Below are positions 1 through 12,076 of a DNA stretch of 64,000 bases, piece after piece. The notes under the pieces were generated by a model. The model made no database searches and was not told the DNA's origin. It saw nothing but the letters and a program-made list of their open reading frames with translations. The DNA comes from Gorsachius magnificus (Eukaryota > Chordata > Aves > Pelecaniformes > Ardeidae): the NCBI GenBank assembly GCA_034008185.1, contig CM067091.1:8349799-8413798 (forward strand), in the 5' to 3' direction. The translations under genes were made by a program, and so were the position numbers. Each line of letters begins with the position of its first letter. Positions within the stretch are counted from its first letter, which is position 1.

Positions 1-2867
1 TTTGCAAGCGACTTTCACCATTGCCTCAGTGAGTGTGTGAGTGAGCTCTACCAGGAAAATGCAAAACCGCGGGCAAAAAAAAAAGTCTCTTCCAAGAGAC
101 TGTGGGTAAAGTTTTCAAAAGTGCCAGAGGTGCCCAGGTCCCTTTAACTTCTGGCACCGTGGGCTTGACAGATCTCCCCTCCATCTTTGGTTGCAGCAAG
201 TCTTGCAATAAAGATGTCGAGTTTCTTGATTATAGTTTGACTTAAGTATAGAATGTCCATTGTCTGTAGCTCCATCATTACAAATCTCAGAAGATGACAC
301 AGCTGGGAGAGTTAGTTACTCAAGAAGAGCATCAACCCCCAAAAAAACCAGTGCTACCCAAGGAAGCAGCACAGTATGGGTGTGGGGAGGAGGCACTGGG
401 TGCTGCGTGGACCGCGGCATGTGGGCTTACCCAGAAGTGCCCATGGAGGGCACGTCTGTGCTAGACAGGCAGACACCGGGTGATTCAGGGTGGGCAGTGC
501 CTGGAGCTGATGGCTGTGTTGGTAAAGCTGGTGGGTGATTTCTGGGTAACAACGTGTTGGTAAGCACTAGGCATATGGGAGCATGGGGAAGTGATACCGA
601 ACTTGGGGCCAAATTCTCGTCAGACACATGCAGCAGATCCGAGTGATGGTTCTTTCTCCCCCTCCCAGCCTGGAGCTATTTCTGATTCATTTTCCTTCTG
701 TTTCCCTCTTTCTTTTGTTCCTTTGTTCTGAGGTTTTCCTTTGAGAGGTGAATCCATTGAGCCTTCTCCGTCACTTCACCTTGCTTTCTGCCATGCTTCT
801 GTTAGGCTTTTATTCAGGATGCTGCGATCAAACCATCCTTTCCACCATCTCTCTAGCTGCTTCTCTCTTCATCTCTGCTCCCTTGAAGCACCCAAACTCT
901 CAGCACTGACTGTGCCAATTGCACATTGCAAATAGACTCTTGCCTTCAAGGAACTTCCCTTCTTTAGCTTTGTAGGAAACTTGCATGAGGAAGGTAGCAT
1001 GGAAATGTTTCCTTCAAAAAAAAACCCCGAAAAACAGTGTTGGGATTTGAATGCAAAACTGTGGATGCATGAGGAGGCAGAACTTCCCTGGATCATCAAT
1101 TTCAGGACAAATAGTTGCATGATGGTAACTTGGAATTGCATGAACATGGCTCTTTGCTGGAAGGGGTAGCAGCCAGCCCTGACTGTGTCCTGTGGGCATG
1201 CTTATACTCCACATAACTTTGCAGCACTCGGGTAAAAACTGTTGGCTTTGCTGATGGAGACACAAGGACCTTTGTAAGAATTACTGGGGAGTGAGAAAAA
1301 GATTAGCCTTGTGTGCTGATAAAATCATCAGTTAAAGTCCAGTTACAGAATCACTGCTGTTGGTGATAGAGTGTGAACCCAAGGTCCAGGAGGTTTGCAG
1401 AACTGTATGTTTCACAGCTTATTTTGCAGACGTCTAGAAGAAGTTTGTTTGTGCTCTGATTCATTAGGATCCTCCTTCCTGGTGTGCAGTTTTGCAACCA
1501 CAGTTAATTGCAGAATGGAGAACCTGGAGCTCTCGCCACCGGACTGCACTTGCAAAAATATGAGCTGAGTTGAAGCTCGTTTAGAAATCAGCTTTCCAAA
1601 GTTAATTTTAGCCTTCAGCGTAAACTCAAGGGGGATATCTGTGGAGCTGTCTTCATTTTGGCTGTGGTAGATCTCTCCAGCATGATCTAATGCTTTAAAC
1701 TCTCAAGTAGGCTGGAAGCAGTTAAATGTTTTTTTTTATTATTATTTTTAATGAGGATCTTTATCTGGTTAAAATGTGCCCCCCCTCCCCCCCCTCCCCC
1801 CCGGAAAATCCATCTCTGTGTTCCAAGAACTGGGAAAACTTTTGCAAAAGAGAAAGTTTTAAATATTTCCCCTTTTCAGTAATTAGGCTGCTTGTCTGCT
1901 TTTTGTGCATTTCTGTCACCATAAGCGAAGCTGTTCCTTTGCATTACAGAACTGCAGGGAATTTTTTTTTTTGTTATTATTATTATTTTAAAGCAAAGCC
2001 ATGAGATTTTTGTGTGCTCGCTTAGCTGATGGAAACAGCAGTCTTGGAAATTTGGTTTGTAAAGATTTATTTGATTTTACATTTCTGGACCAGATATAAA
2101 CGTGTGCCTTTAATGAGGTGTCTCTACCTCCACCATAGTAGAGCTCTCCTAAGAGGTTTGTTACCGTGTCCTCCAAGAAGCTGTTTAAAGAAGTTAAGCA
2201 GCTTCTTCATTGTTTTCTTACCAGGAAAGAAATGAAGAAAAAGTTGCAGTCAAACAATTTTCCCTTTCAGGAAGGTCAGGGAGAGCTTTTCCCTCGGCCA
2301 CCTCCCCAGAGGGGATGCAGGAACTGCCAGCCTCCCCTTGTCACCCACCTCCAGACCCTTGAGGGAAGCGCAGCCCCTTTCTCTGCTCCTTCTCTCGGGT
2401 GACTTGGGGATGTGGGTCAGTGTTGGCACATTAATTCCCCTCCCGTGCAGACATTATCCTTTTCCACAGCTATTTTCTGTTCTCGTTCAGACTCACATCA
2501 GACACTCACGTCCTGATTACTTAAGATTTTTTAAAATTTCTGGACAAAGTGTATGGAGCAACTTGCTGTGTCGATGACGCTGCCTTTGCTTGGAGGTCAG
2601 AAGGGACAAGGAGCTTCATATTAATTTAAAAGGTGCTTGCGCAAAGGACATCAGTGCCTGTTGGCTGAAGATAGCCATTTGATAGTCTAGTCCACTCGCA
2701 GTTTCCAGACACCAGACTTCTTCATGTCCTCAGCCATAGTCTTCCTTTAATAAATTAGTTTGCAGTTCCTTAAATCAGCACATGACAGGCACTGAGGTTA
2801 TTGAACAGGTTAATATATTAAATGCATTACCCCCTCAGCCCTTAAAGGCAAGGTTATGGCTGCACGG

Positions 2868-2887
2868 TTTATTATTATTATTATTAC
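2868..2887. repeat. (TTA)n microsatellite
   Basis: About seven uninterrupted TTA units inside the HIVEP3 intron. Simple repeat with no evidence of function. Confidence 0.85.
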
Positions 2888-5800
2888 TACAGCTCTAGCA
2901 GACTCAGCACTCTGCTAAGCCTCTTCTGGAAACTACAGAGCAGGTCCAACTGGCAGAAGGCTCCAAAAGAATGAACTGCTGGTATAGAAGGGCAGATTGA
3001 TATATAGATTTGCAAAATGTCCCTGCACCCTGTGTGGGTGCTGGGGCCCTTCCTCAGAGGCTGGGAAGAGGGAAAGGGTTCAAACAGCCCTGTGGATCCC
3101 CTTCTGGGAGGAGGCTTTGGTCCCCCTGCTTCTCAGGATGTCACAGACCTCTGATGGGATGAGGCCAGAGTTATCCTCAGGAATTTGCTGCCTTCTCCCG
3201 TATGCAGTGTGGCATGAGACACGTCGCTGGGAACAGAAAATGACCCAGCAGTCCAGATGGGAGATGAAGCACGGTGAGCAAAAAGGCTCTTTAACTGACC
3301 AGGGAAAGGTAAAAAAAGAAAAAGGAATGAGAGCTGGAAGTAAAAGACTGGCAAATTCAAGTGAAATATTAGCTGTTATTTTTTTAAACAGTGCAGCTAT
3401 TAAGTCTCAGCACAAGCCTTAATGGGAAATATGCTAATTCTCTATATTTTGAAATCTGCAAATCCAGCCTGGGTACCATTCTGGAAGATTAGTTTGTGGC
3501 TAACGCAAGCTGGTAGGCTTGATCGAGAAGATGGCTAATTTTTTGTAGCCGGTATCAATACAGGCAGGCAGGCTATTCTTTAAGTCAATAAGTATAAAAG
3601 ATAATAACAAAATTTTTAAAAATTGAAATCTTTTGCTGAAAAAATTATATAAATTCAAGCTTTCCTTCTCACAGAGTGTCACCTGGGGACATTATCTCTA
3701 TGCTGAGACCTAAATCAAGGCCTGTGCATTATTTAAGTCACAGGTAAAACCTATTTCAAGGGTTTATTTGGGATGAAGAGTATTGGCCTGTGGCTGGTGT
3801 GCATGAGTGCGTCTCACAGCAAAATAGGAGTCTTCTAGCCATAGAGTGTCTGTTGCTCTCCTTGCATATTATTTTAAAAGAGGAATATGAAAATATTTAA
3901 GTCCTGGAAAGCTGTGACATTTGTATCACAGGGTTGTCTTGGATGCTGAGATCATGCAGTTGATCATTTGTTGGGTTTTTGTTGTTGTGGTTAAATTGTT
4001 CACATTGAATAGGAGAAATAGAAATCATGTTGTATGCCCAGTGCAGACAGGATAATTTTTCCAGGAATCTTAATGTTTCTGTTCCCTATGCTTTGCTTTA
4101 ACTCCGCGACCTTTAAAATATGATAATGGCTATTCTGAAAAATTAATTTCACTCTTTAAACAGGAAAATCACTTCTAGTCCCTATTAAGCCACTTTAAGT
4201 GCTTTTGGGACACTAGATTTTTACCTTTCTCAGAACAACACAAGTATTCATGCTACTTTAAGTCCAGAATAAGACCTCACGACACCAGATGAGACTCAGC
4301 GGCCAGTAACGCATGGTTATAAGCAGGTGCAACAAGGGAGCTGTGCTGGTGCTGCGCGTGCTCCTCCAGCGCAGCAGTAGCTGGGGTGCAGTCACAGTTT
4401 CCACTGATCCCTGAATTTATTTAAATACAGCCAGTTTATTTCAAATCTGGAAACTTTTTGGTAAACAATCCTCGGTGATGACCACTTACTTGCTTAGGAT
4501 TCAGTATAACTGTTCTGCTATTTAAATCCAGTTTCCCTGCCTGCTAGTTTCTCTCTTGCTCCTTCAAATATGTTTTTTCCCCTGTTTCCAAGGAAGCAAT
4601 ATTATGTGGGGTTTGTTTTGTGGTTGTTTTTTTTTTTTAAGTTTGGAGCCAGGACTCTGTAAGGCAACAAGTAGCTGTGAGCCCTTCTGTGTAGGATTCA
4701 TATCCAGCTTTTACTTAGGCAAAGTGGTGTTGATTTTACTGGAAATTTGCCAAAGGACTTTAGCATTTAATCCTGCCAGCATTAATTAAAGGGTCTAAAA
4801 ACACAAACTGTAAGAAGAACCCTGATAAGATAAATATCATTGTCCTCCAAATTGCTCCCAAGATGGTAACTCAGCTTCTTAGCTGGTGTAAATAATCCTT
4901 GAGCTTTTAACTTCCTTAAAATGATGCAAACGTAGGTTGGATGAGAATCCGTCCCACTGAGCCTCCCTGCCCTGAAAGGATAGCAGCATCCCAATTTTGT
5001 TGGAATGTCTTCCCTGTATGCATGCAGGGTGCTGTGCATGGATAGACCATGCACCAGGGGAAATTGCACCGAGAGCTTTGCAGGCTTATCTTGTTCATCT
5101 TGTGGGTATTAACTTATCTAACCAAATGAGAAGGAAGGAAGATGGAAAGCAGAGTAGAAAAAAGTGGAAGGGGAAAGAAAGCAACACTTGCTGTGAATTG
5201 GTCCTTTGGAATTTTGCATAAACTCATTTGCACAGGGGGTTTTGACATTGTCTGTGCCTTCCAGCTCACGCCTGTGCAGGCAGCCTGGGTGGGGACAGAA
5301 GAGGAGAAGCCATGGCATTGCCTTGCACAAGGACGCTTGCCTCCAGTGAAAGAGAATAAAAAAGGAAGTGACACTAATGGCTTTTGGCAGAGCTGGTCAA
5401 CACGGGCTATTGCTCAGGGTGGAGCTGAGTCAAAGCAGAGGTGCAATGAAGTGACGGGCAGGAAGCTGCAGGGTGCAGAGGCAGCTGCCGGGGCTCCCCG
5501 TGTCTGCCCAGATCCTGCAGCAGCAAAGGGGATGTGCTCGCTGCGGACAGCACTGGAGCTAAGGCAGTGGGCAGGCCTTGTGTGTATAACCAGCCTTTGG
5601 GCATCTGAAGCACCCAAGGTGGCCTCTGTATGCCTCTGAGGACCAGAGTCCCTCCCTCGAGTACAGGGGGTGGCTGCAGTCTTGCCCCAAGCATTGCATT
5701 CAACAGTCCCACCCCATGTAATAAATGTTATGCCCTCCAGGTTTAGCCAAAGCCAGATGCCTGTAGCACAGTGAATTTATGAGCTTGTTTTAGGGATGTG

Positions 5801-6589
5801 GTAGCACCAAAATGTCTGGTGGACATGCCCTCCCCACTCTTCCCGCCACGGGGATCCCAGCTGAATTCCCGAGGTGCCACAGACCATAGTTTAACCAACA
5901 ACCTCCAGCTCACACCAGGCATTTGCTCGGGCTTAGCTTCTGTGTTTATTAGCATTGGAGGGAATCCAGGTAGGGATTTTGCTGTGGTAACTGAGCAAGG
6001 ATGGGTCATTTTTGCCAGACAAGATGTGATGTGCCATAATGGACAGGCAGCAGCAGCAGGGTTTGATTTCAACAGGCTGAGTCAGTTTGTCTTTTTGCTA
6101 GTTAGGTCCAAAATTAAATTCCAGCAACGTAAGGCCACAATTTAGACTCATTGGATACTTTCCAGTGAAACAATTTTTCACTTTAAACCAACGGTGGTTC
6201 ACTGGAACCAGAAGTGTCTATGAGAGCATGTTCTTGTCTGACTGGGTGTCTTTGGGTCCACAGCAAAACTCCTGGTCCAAAGTGGAGAAAGAGAGGCCTG
6301 ATTCAGAGCAAGGACCTAAGCCAAACTGGCCTCATCCTCATCCCTAGGTGTCCTAACCATGGGGCTGAGGGTATTTAGGCATGAAGTTTTAAAATAATAA
6401 ATATCTCTTATTGGAGCTGTATTGCTGCTTTTAAATTATTAAATATCCTTTGAATCCACATCCTAGATGGGTACCAGATATGCAAGGATATATAGTCAGC
6501 CTTTGTCTCTCTTGGTCTTTCCTGTTGGAGCTATTCCATTTTGTATGAAATGGGCTAAATAAATAATTCATGGGCTACAGAGAAGCTAA

Positions 6590-6787
6590 CTTGGTAGCTA
6601 GGTGGTTATGGCACTCTTCTGAGCTGTGAGCGTGTCACCGGGAATTCTCTGCTCCAATGAATAGTTGCTTATTTATTTATACTATCTGGAGAAGCGGGAG
6701 GAGAGGTTGATAGAGGCCCTCTGTACTCCCACCCAGCTCAGGGACCGGGGGATTCTGTGGATTGCAGGATACCAGCCAAGGGATCTC
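6590..6787 (+). repeat. tRNA-derived SINE-like relic, copy 1
   Basis: The start (6594-6655) resembles a tRNA-derived head: an A-box-like TAGCTAGGTGGTTATGGCACTC, then a B-box-like stretch with GGAATTCTCTGCTCC. An AT-rich TTATTTATTTATAC segment follows. Two other segments, near 45165-45265 (minus strand) and 53735-53830 (plus strand), share the same order of motifs: GTGGTTA.GGCACT followed by a TTTATTTAT-type body. I infer an old interspersed Pol III-derived family. I cannot name it without a repeat library. The copy ends where the CR1 tail begins. Confidence 0.45.
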
Positions 6788-7665
6788 AGTCATAGAATCA
6801 TAGAATGTTTTGGGTTGGAAGGGACCCCTAGAGGTCATCTAGTCCAACCCCCCTGCAGTGAGCAGGGACACCGCTAACTAGATCAGGTTGCTCAGAGCCC
6901 CATCCAACCTGCCCTTGAATGTTTCCAGGGATGGGGCCTCCACCACATCTCTGGGCAACCCATTCCAGTGTTTCACCACCCTCGTTGTAAAGAATTTCCT
7001 CCTTATATCCAGTCTAAACCTACCCTGCTTCAGTTTAAAACCATTACCCCTTGTCCTGTCACAGCTGGCCCTACTAAAAAGATTCTCCCCCTCTTTCCTA
7101 TAGGCCCCCTTTAGGTATTGAAAGGCCGCAATCAGGTCTGCCTGCAGCCTTCTTTTCTCCAGGCTGAACAAGCCCAACTCCCTCAGCCTGTCCTCATAGC
7201 AGAGGGGCTCCAGCCCTCGGATCATTTTAGTAGCCCTCCTCTGGACCCGCTCCAACAGTTCCATGTCCTTCTTGTGCTGAGGGCTCCAGAGCTGGACGCA
7301 GTACTCTAGGTGAGGTCTCACCAGAGCAGAGTAGAGGGGCACAATCACCTCCCTCGACCTGCTGGCCACGCTTCTGATGCAGCCCAGGGTACGGTTGGCC
7401 TTCTGGGCCACCAGCGCACATTGCCGGCTCATGTCCAGCTTTTCATCCACCAGCATGCCCAAGTCCCTCTCGGCAGGGCTGCTCTCGATCCTTTCTTCCC
7501 CCAGCCTGTATTGATACTGGGGGTTACCCCAACCCAGGTGCAGGACCTTGCACTTGGCCTTGTTGAACCTCATGAGGTTCACACAGGCCCACCTCTCCAG
7601 CCTGTCCAGGTGTCTCTGGATGACATCCCGTCCTTATGGTGTGTCAACCGCACCACTCAGTCCTC
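6788..7665 (-). mobile_element. CR1 LINE, 5'-truncated, with open reverse-transcriptase C-terminus
   Basis: This is the 3' end of a chicken-repeat-1 (CR1) retrotransposon on the minus strand. The element's 3' terminus is the 8-bp-type repeat ATTCTATGATTCTATGA, read on the minus strand at about 6792-6808, next to the conserved TCCAACCC...GACCTCTAGGGG block. A 234-codon open frame (7582 down to 6878) encodes the C-terminal part of the ORF2 polymerase, with hallmarks such as [28 protein letters not shown] and [13 protein letters not shown]. The 5' side stops at about 7660-7670, the usual 5' truncation. The element lies antisense in an HIVEP3 intron. The lack of stops or frameshifts over 700 bp suggests a fairly recent insertion compared with the other CR1 copies here, although it cannot move by itself. 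Confidence 0.95.
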
Positions 7666-8889
7666 AGCTGAAGGTTATAATAAAGTGTGAGAATTCATTT
7701 TTTCCTCATTTTTTTTTTTTATTTTTTTCTGGTGAGGAAAACAAGCCTCGTGTTCAGCATGGCTCCCAAGTGTTAGCTAACAGGAAGGCTGATGGCACAT
7801 CCTATTGCTGCAGGGAATGTGGAGTGCTCAGCCAGCTCCTGGGCTGGGCTGGGGAATTAAACAGCCCTTGGTGGAGCTTCAGCAAGGGCCCAGGTTTCTT
7901 CTCATCAGCAGCTCAGCCCATAAGGAGGTATGGGAGAGAAAAGGGAAAAATGGGACGTTTTTTCTTTATTTCTCCTACCCTTTATTTTTCTCTCCATTCC
8001 ACCTACCTACCTTTTCCCCCTCAACAAAGGTTCCCCTTTGTTCGGCATTTCCCTTGGATATAAGTAGGGTTAATAACTGTCTAATTAACCTGCCTGCAAT
8101 TTGGGAGTTAGAAAGGTGCCCTGTGAGGCCAGCACGCCCACCAGTTATCCCATCACACAGTAACCAATGCCCCCACATCCCAGACTCCCCCTTGCAGGGG
8201 CCACTCTTTCCATCCTGGCCCTGAGGAAGCCTCGTTAGTGCTCGACAGGTTTTCTCAGTGCTGCCAGAGCCTGGTGCACAGGGCTTCAGAGGGTATCCAT
8301 GACTTCTTCTGCTCCAAGGAGCTGAGAACTTTTGCCTGGCATGTCGGTGCATGCCAGAGCATCTGAGCCATCCTGCTGGGGGGAGAGAGCGATTGTAGGG
8401 TTTTTCCCTGTTGCTGGCATCTTGAGCATGCCTGCCGTGTGGTGCTAAGGAGCTCCTTGCCTCCAGGCAGGTGACCCTGTGTGCTGGAATGAGGTGGGAG
8501 GTGACACTAGATTGAGATGTGCTTCTCTTTCATACTTTCCCGCCATTTTTCTTTTCTGCACCATCACAGCCGAAAGTGATCCAGGACTTTTCTTCCCCCC
8601 AAACCCACATGTGTATCCCAACTGTTTTTTCAGGTTGCATGACACCTGAAAGGTTGCACAACCCTGCCACCATCTCCTTGTTCACCCCAGCGCAGCAGCA
8701 AAGGAATGAAAGGGAGGACTTAGCCTTGCGTTGCGGGGTTTTTGCAATGGATAGTGGTTTGGGGAGAGTCAGAGGCCTCCTTTGTCTGGTTTGGAGCGAA
8801 ATTATTAACTTGTTACTGCTGAGCTTGAAAAATTAAAAAAAATTTAAAAGAGCCATATTGACCAAAATATGTTTTCTGCTTCTTTTCAG

Positions 8890-8988
8890 GGAATCTGACT
8901 AAACATATGAAGTCAAAGGCCCACAGCAAAAAATGTCAGGAGATGGGTGTGTTGGTATCTTCACTGGTGGATCTGGAAGCCGAAGAAG
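8890..8988 (+). CDS. HIVEP3: HIVEP3 internal exon: second half of the last ZAS-C zinc finger
   Basis: This 99-nt exon reads (G)[15 protein letters not shown] followed by [18 protein letters not shown]. The [11 protein letters not shown] segment carries the two histidines of a C2H2 finger with H-x5-H spacing, the hallmark of the C-terminal ZAS finger pair of HIVEP/Schnurri proteins. These proteins bind kappaB-like DNA sites in the nucleus. The matching cysteines must lie in the preceding exon, outside the window. The acceptor is TTTTCAG at 8883-8889 and the donor GTAAAA at 8989. The exon starts with two bases that complete a Gly codon and ends with one base (G at 8988) that joins GA at 16428 to make another Gly (EEGTSED). 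Both ends are therefore phase 1 and skipping would stay in frame. The LEAEEGTSxDLFQDSEGREGSE junction points to HIVEP3 rather than HIVEP1 or HIVEP2, from my memory of the family. Confidence 0.93.
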
Positions 8989-11900
8989 GTAAAATCTTTC
9001 ACATTATAAACCTGATATGCTGCTAAGAGAGGGCAGGAGATGTGCTCTGCAGAGTGTCCTTTCAAAGATGTGGAGCAGTTTTGTTCACCCCAGGCTCCTT
9101 CCAGCACCCAAGGGGGAATTTCTGCTTGCATGGGGTGGGTTACGGGGCCAACCTGGGAGGCTGCAGCTCTGGGACACTTTGTGAGCGTGTCTCCCTGCTG
9201 GGGACTGTGCATGTTTGTCTGAAGTATTTTAGCTAGCTGCAGGCAAGGGCGAGAGTAAACGGGTGGGTGGGGAGCATCCTGCATTTGGCCCAGGGCTCTG
9301 CATGTGGGCTATATATATGATAAATAGTGGAACCGTGGCATGAGAAGGTGCTTCCTGAAATTTTGGGGTGTCTCTAGCAGGGAGTTCAGGAGCCTGACTG
9401 CCGTGCTTTGGAAGAGCCTGGGTCTCTCCTGGTTGTAGCAGGAGCCTCTGAAGCAGCAGAGACCCACCTCTGAGGATGCATTGCATGAGGCTCTGAACTG
9501 CCACTTTGCTGCTGCCAGCAGAGTCTGGTGGGTGAAGGAGAAAAGTCAGTCCTGGCACCCCTGGTTATGACCTGACAGCGTATTTTACTGGAGCTGAAGT
9601 AATGACAGCGTCAGGAGCGTGAGCGCAGGGGTGACCCTTCAGTGCGTGGCTCATGCAGGCTGTGGTGATGTTCTTGCAGAGGGGATGCACTCCAGCAGTA
9701 CAGGAGTATTCGGGGGATACCTTCCTCCTGAAAGGGCCTCCAGAGAAGGACTTTTCCATAAGGATCATCTTCTAGGGACCTGCCCATCTTGCTGCATTTG
9801 GCTGATCCCAGGAAACTCAAAATTACCAGTGCAAACCTGGGCTGTGTCTGGAGGGACTGATGCATGCCTGAGCTGCTCCCGGCTCTGTAGGCAGACCCAG
9901 CCTGGACCCTGCACCACTTCTGCAGACCTCAGAACACCAGGATGGGGTGTGAGCAGCCTGGGGCAGCTGCTTCCCTCATCCCTCACTCTCATGGGTCTTT
10001 TACATGTGTGCGATGCAGGTGAATCACCCAGGTCAGAAATGATCTGAGGGAAAGAGCCAGCAAAATTAAAATAACATGGTGCTTTGACATTTAATGGCAT
10101 GATTCTGAGTGCTTTACAAGAAGTTACATTTACCCTGGCTCCCCTGCTTATTTCTTTCATCTACTTAGGTGCAAACACACACACAGAGTCTGTCCAAGGC
10201 TCTGTAAATTCAGGAATCTGTCTGTTCCTTGAGAAGGACGCATGACTCTCTTATTTAGTAATTTCCATCCTGGTTTATAGTATCTGCAGCTGAATTTCCC
10301 TGAAGTCATCCCGAGAAGCAGCTCTCCTCCTGGGAGGCTGGGCAGCATCAGGCAGGAGTGTGGTGACCATAAGCACTCCTGTCTCCATCAGAAATGTTGA
10401 GGGAAAGGTGAGGAAGATCTCCAGGCTGAGAGATGAAGGAATGTGGGGAAGTCTCATGTGTACTTAGCTGTTGGAGCTAGAAGAAAGATATTTTACCCAA
10501 ATTATTGGAGGCTGTGCTCTGACAGCTGTGAAGGGTTAGGTTATGTGTCTCCAGGGAAGAGTTACATGTTTTTTCTGTTGTTATTCTGTTTCCTTTAGCA
10601 AGACCCTGAGTATTCAGGGCTGGAGCCACAGCACAGGAATGATGGGGAAGAAGCCTTAGGGGTAGCAGATCTCAAGTCCTCAGGAAATTTGGGGTCATCT
10701 GCATTTGTGTTCAGCAGGTCGTTTGCATTTATAGGAAACACTGCACACACCAGCCATAGAGGGAGGAGAGGCTCTGGGAGCACAGGTCTGTCTCTGTCAC
10801 GGTGTATTTATTCCTGGATAACAGATGTAGTGCCACTGAGCAGGGTGGTGGTTGCTGTTTGCATTGCATTGCAGGCTGGTCATGACACCATTGACCCTTC
10901 CTGGCTGCCACCCCGAAATCCCAGTAGGAAAGCAACTCTTGTGGCTGTCGTTAGCATTTTTTTCCCTCTGTCCTCTTTCACCCCTCTGTCTCGCCCCAAA
11001 CAATTTAGTTTCCCCCACCCCTGGGATTCATTCTGCCACAGAATGAAAGGGTCTGTTGACAATGGGTTAAAATGAACTTCATAAAACACATGGCGCCATG
11101 GTTATTTTTATAAAGTGAACATCAGCTGAGCAAGTTCTGGAGCCCACACTGTGAGCCAGGGAATGTTAACTCGGCAGGAACAACAAACAGCGCTTATCAC
11201 CCCGGTCCCCTGCTGAGGTCAAGTCCATCAGAGGCTTTATTAGGAAAGGGGCTGGTTCCTGCGACATGGGCAGCGTCACATGCTTCCTGCTTCATAGGTA
11301 ATTAAAAATCACCAAGTGTGTTTCCCTATGTAGCCCGTGGTGGGAAGGGGGTTGGCTCTGCTGCAGGCTGCAGCCCTTCGTACCGCAGAGGATGCTTGTG
11401 GTGCCCGTGGTTCACAGGGCAGCCCTGGCCTCTGGGACCCCCTGAGGTGCTTTAAGTCTCAGTTTTTGAATATCAAAGCTCAGTAATGCTGTCCCCCACA
11501 GTGTGCTGTATCCTTGGGGTATCTCCATGCTGGTTAATTAAACTGTGCTGGGGACATTTGCAGGCCATCGTCTCAACTTAAACTGCAGGAGCAATCAACA
11601 AGACATACGTGGTTCCACCTTCCAAGAAAATGCTGAGCACAATCTGGGAATTAGCATAGCCCTGGGACCATTCCTGCAGAGGAGGCTGGACATGGCCCCC
11701 CCCCTGTTTTGGAGGCACAGAGGTGCAGATGCAGAGCAATCTGATGGGGCTGCAGGGCTTGTGTCCCAGGACAAATGTGGCTTGGAGGCTGATGTGACTG
11801 TCCTTGACCTGAACAGACCACGGCTCAACTTGCCAGCAGAGAACCTGTAGGAGATACCTGAGAAGTCCCACTGGTTAACCACTCCCAAAACCCAGCGCAG

Positions 11901-12005
11901 TGGTACAATGCCCGTTCAGGCTTGGGTTCTGGTTCAGGCCAGGTGTAATCACCTGGGTGGTCAGGGGACAAGGACATGGGAGAAAGAAAGAGCCCTGTGA
12001 TAGCA

Positions 12006-12076
12006 GGGTTAGGCTAATGGTTGGACCCGAAGATCTTAAAGGCCTTTTCCAACCTAAACGAGTCTATGATTCTATT
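12006..12076 (+). mobile_element. CR1-type 3' tail fragment (possible CR1-mobilised SINE)
   Basis: The sequence GGTTGGACCCGAAGATCTTAAAGGCC..TTTTCCAACC followed by GTCTATGATTCTAT is a typical CR1 3' end on the plus strand. Only about 70 bp is recognisable as CR1. The sequence just upstream (11893-11935) has GCAGTGGTACAATGCC and GGGTTCTGGTTC, which loosely resemble Pol III A and B boxes. A CR1-tailed SINE is therefore possible as an alternative to a truncated LINE. Confidence 0.8.

Larger units (their letters stand above)
1..8889 (+). other. HIVEP3: HIVEP3 intron, 3' portion (acceptor at 8888-8889)
   Basis: This is non-coding sequence leading to a strong acceptor: a pyrimidine-rich tract ending TTTTCAG at 8883-8889. 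I searched it for the preceding exon of the family, which should encode the first C-terminal ZAS finger and the cysteines of the second (a HIRTHTDVRPY-like linker), and did not find it, so the intron begins upstream of the window. It holds a C-rich tract (about 1779-1802), two T-rich/ATT stretches (about 1726-1750 and 1962-1990), an ATT run (2868-2887), a tRNA-like SINE relic near 6590 and an antisense CR1 (6788-7665). Short ORFs here show no family resemblance. Confidence 0.8.

Noticed and set aside
7548..8063. 171-codon plus-strand ORF
   Set aside because: Its first part is the reverse complement of the CR1 polymerase region and the rest is unrelated intron sequence. A shadow of the repeat.
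1..8889. Search for the preceding ZAS-C exon (first C-terminal finger)
   Set aside because: No frame encoding the HIRTHT-type linker or paired CxxC was found, so it must lie upstream of the window.
9340..9560. Possible CR1 or LINE fragment
   Set aside because: No CR1 tail octamers or polymerase motifs could be found; it appears to be unique sequence.
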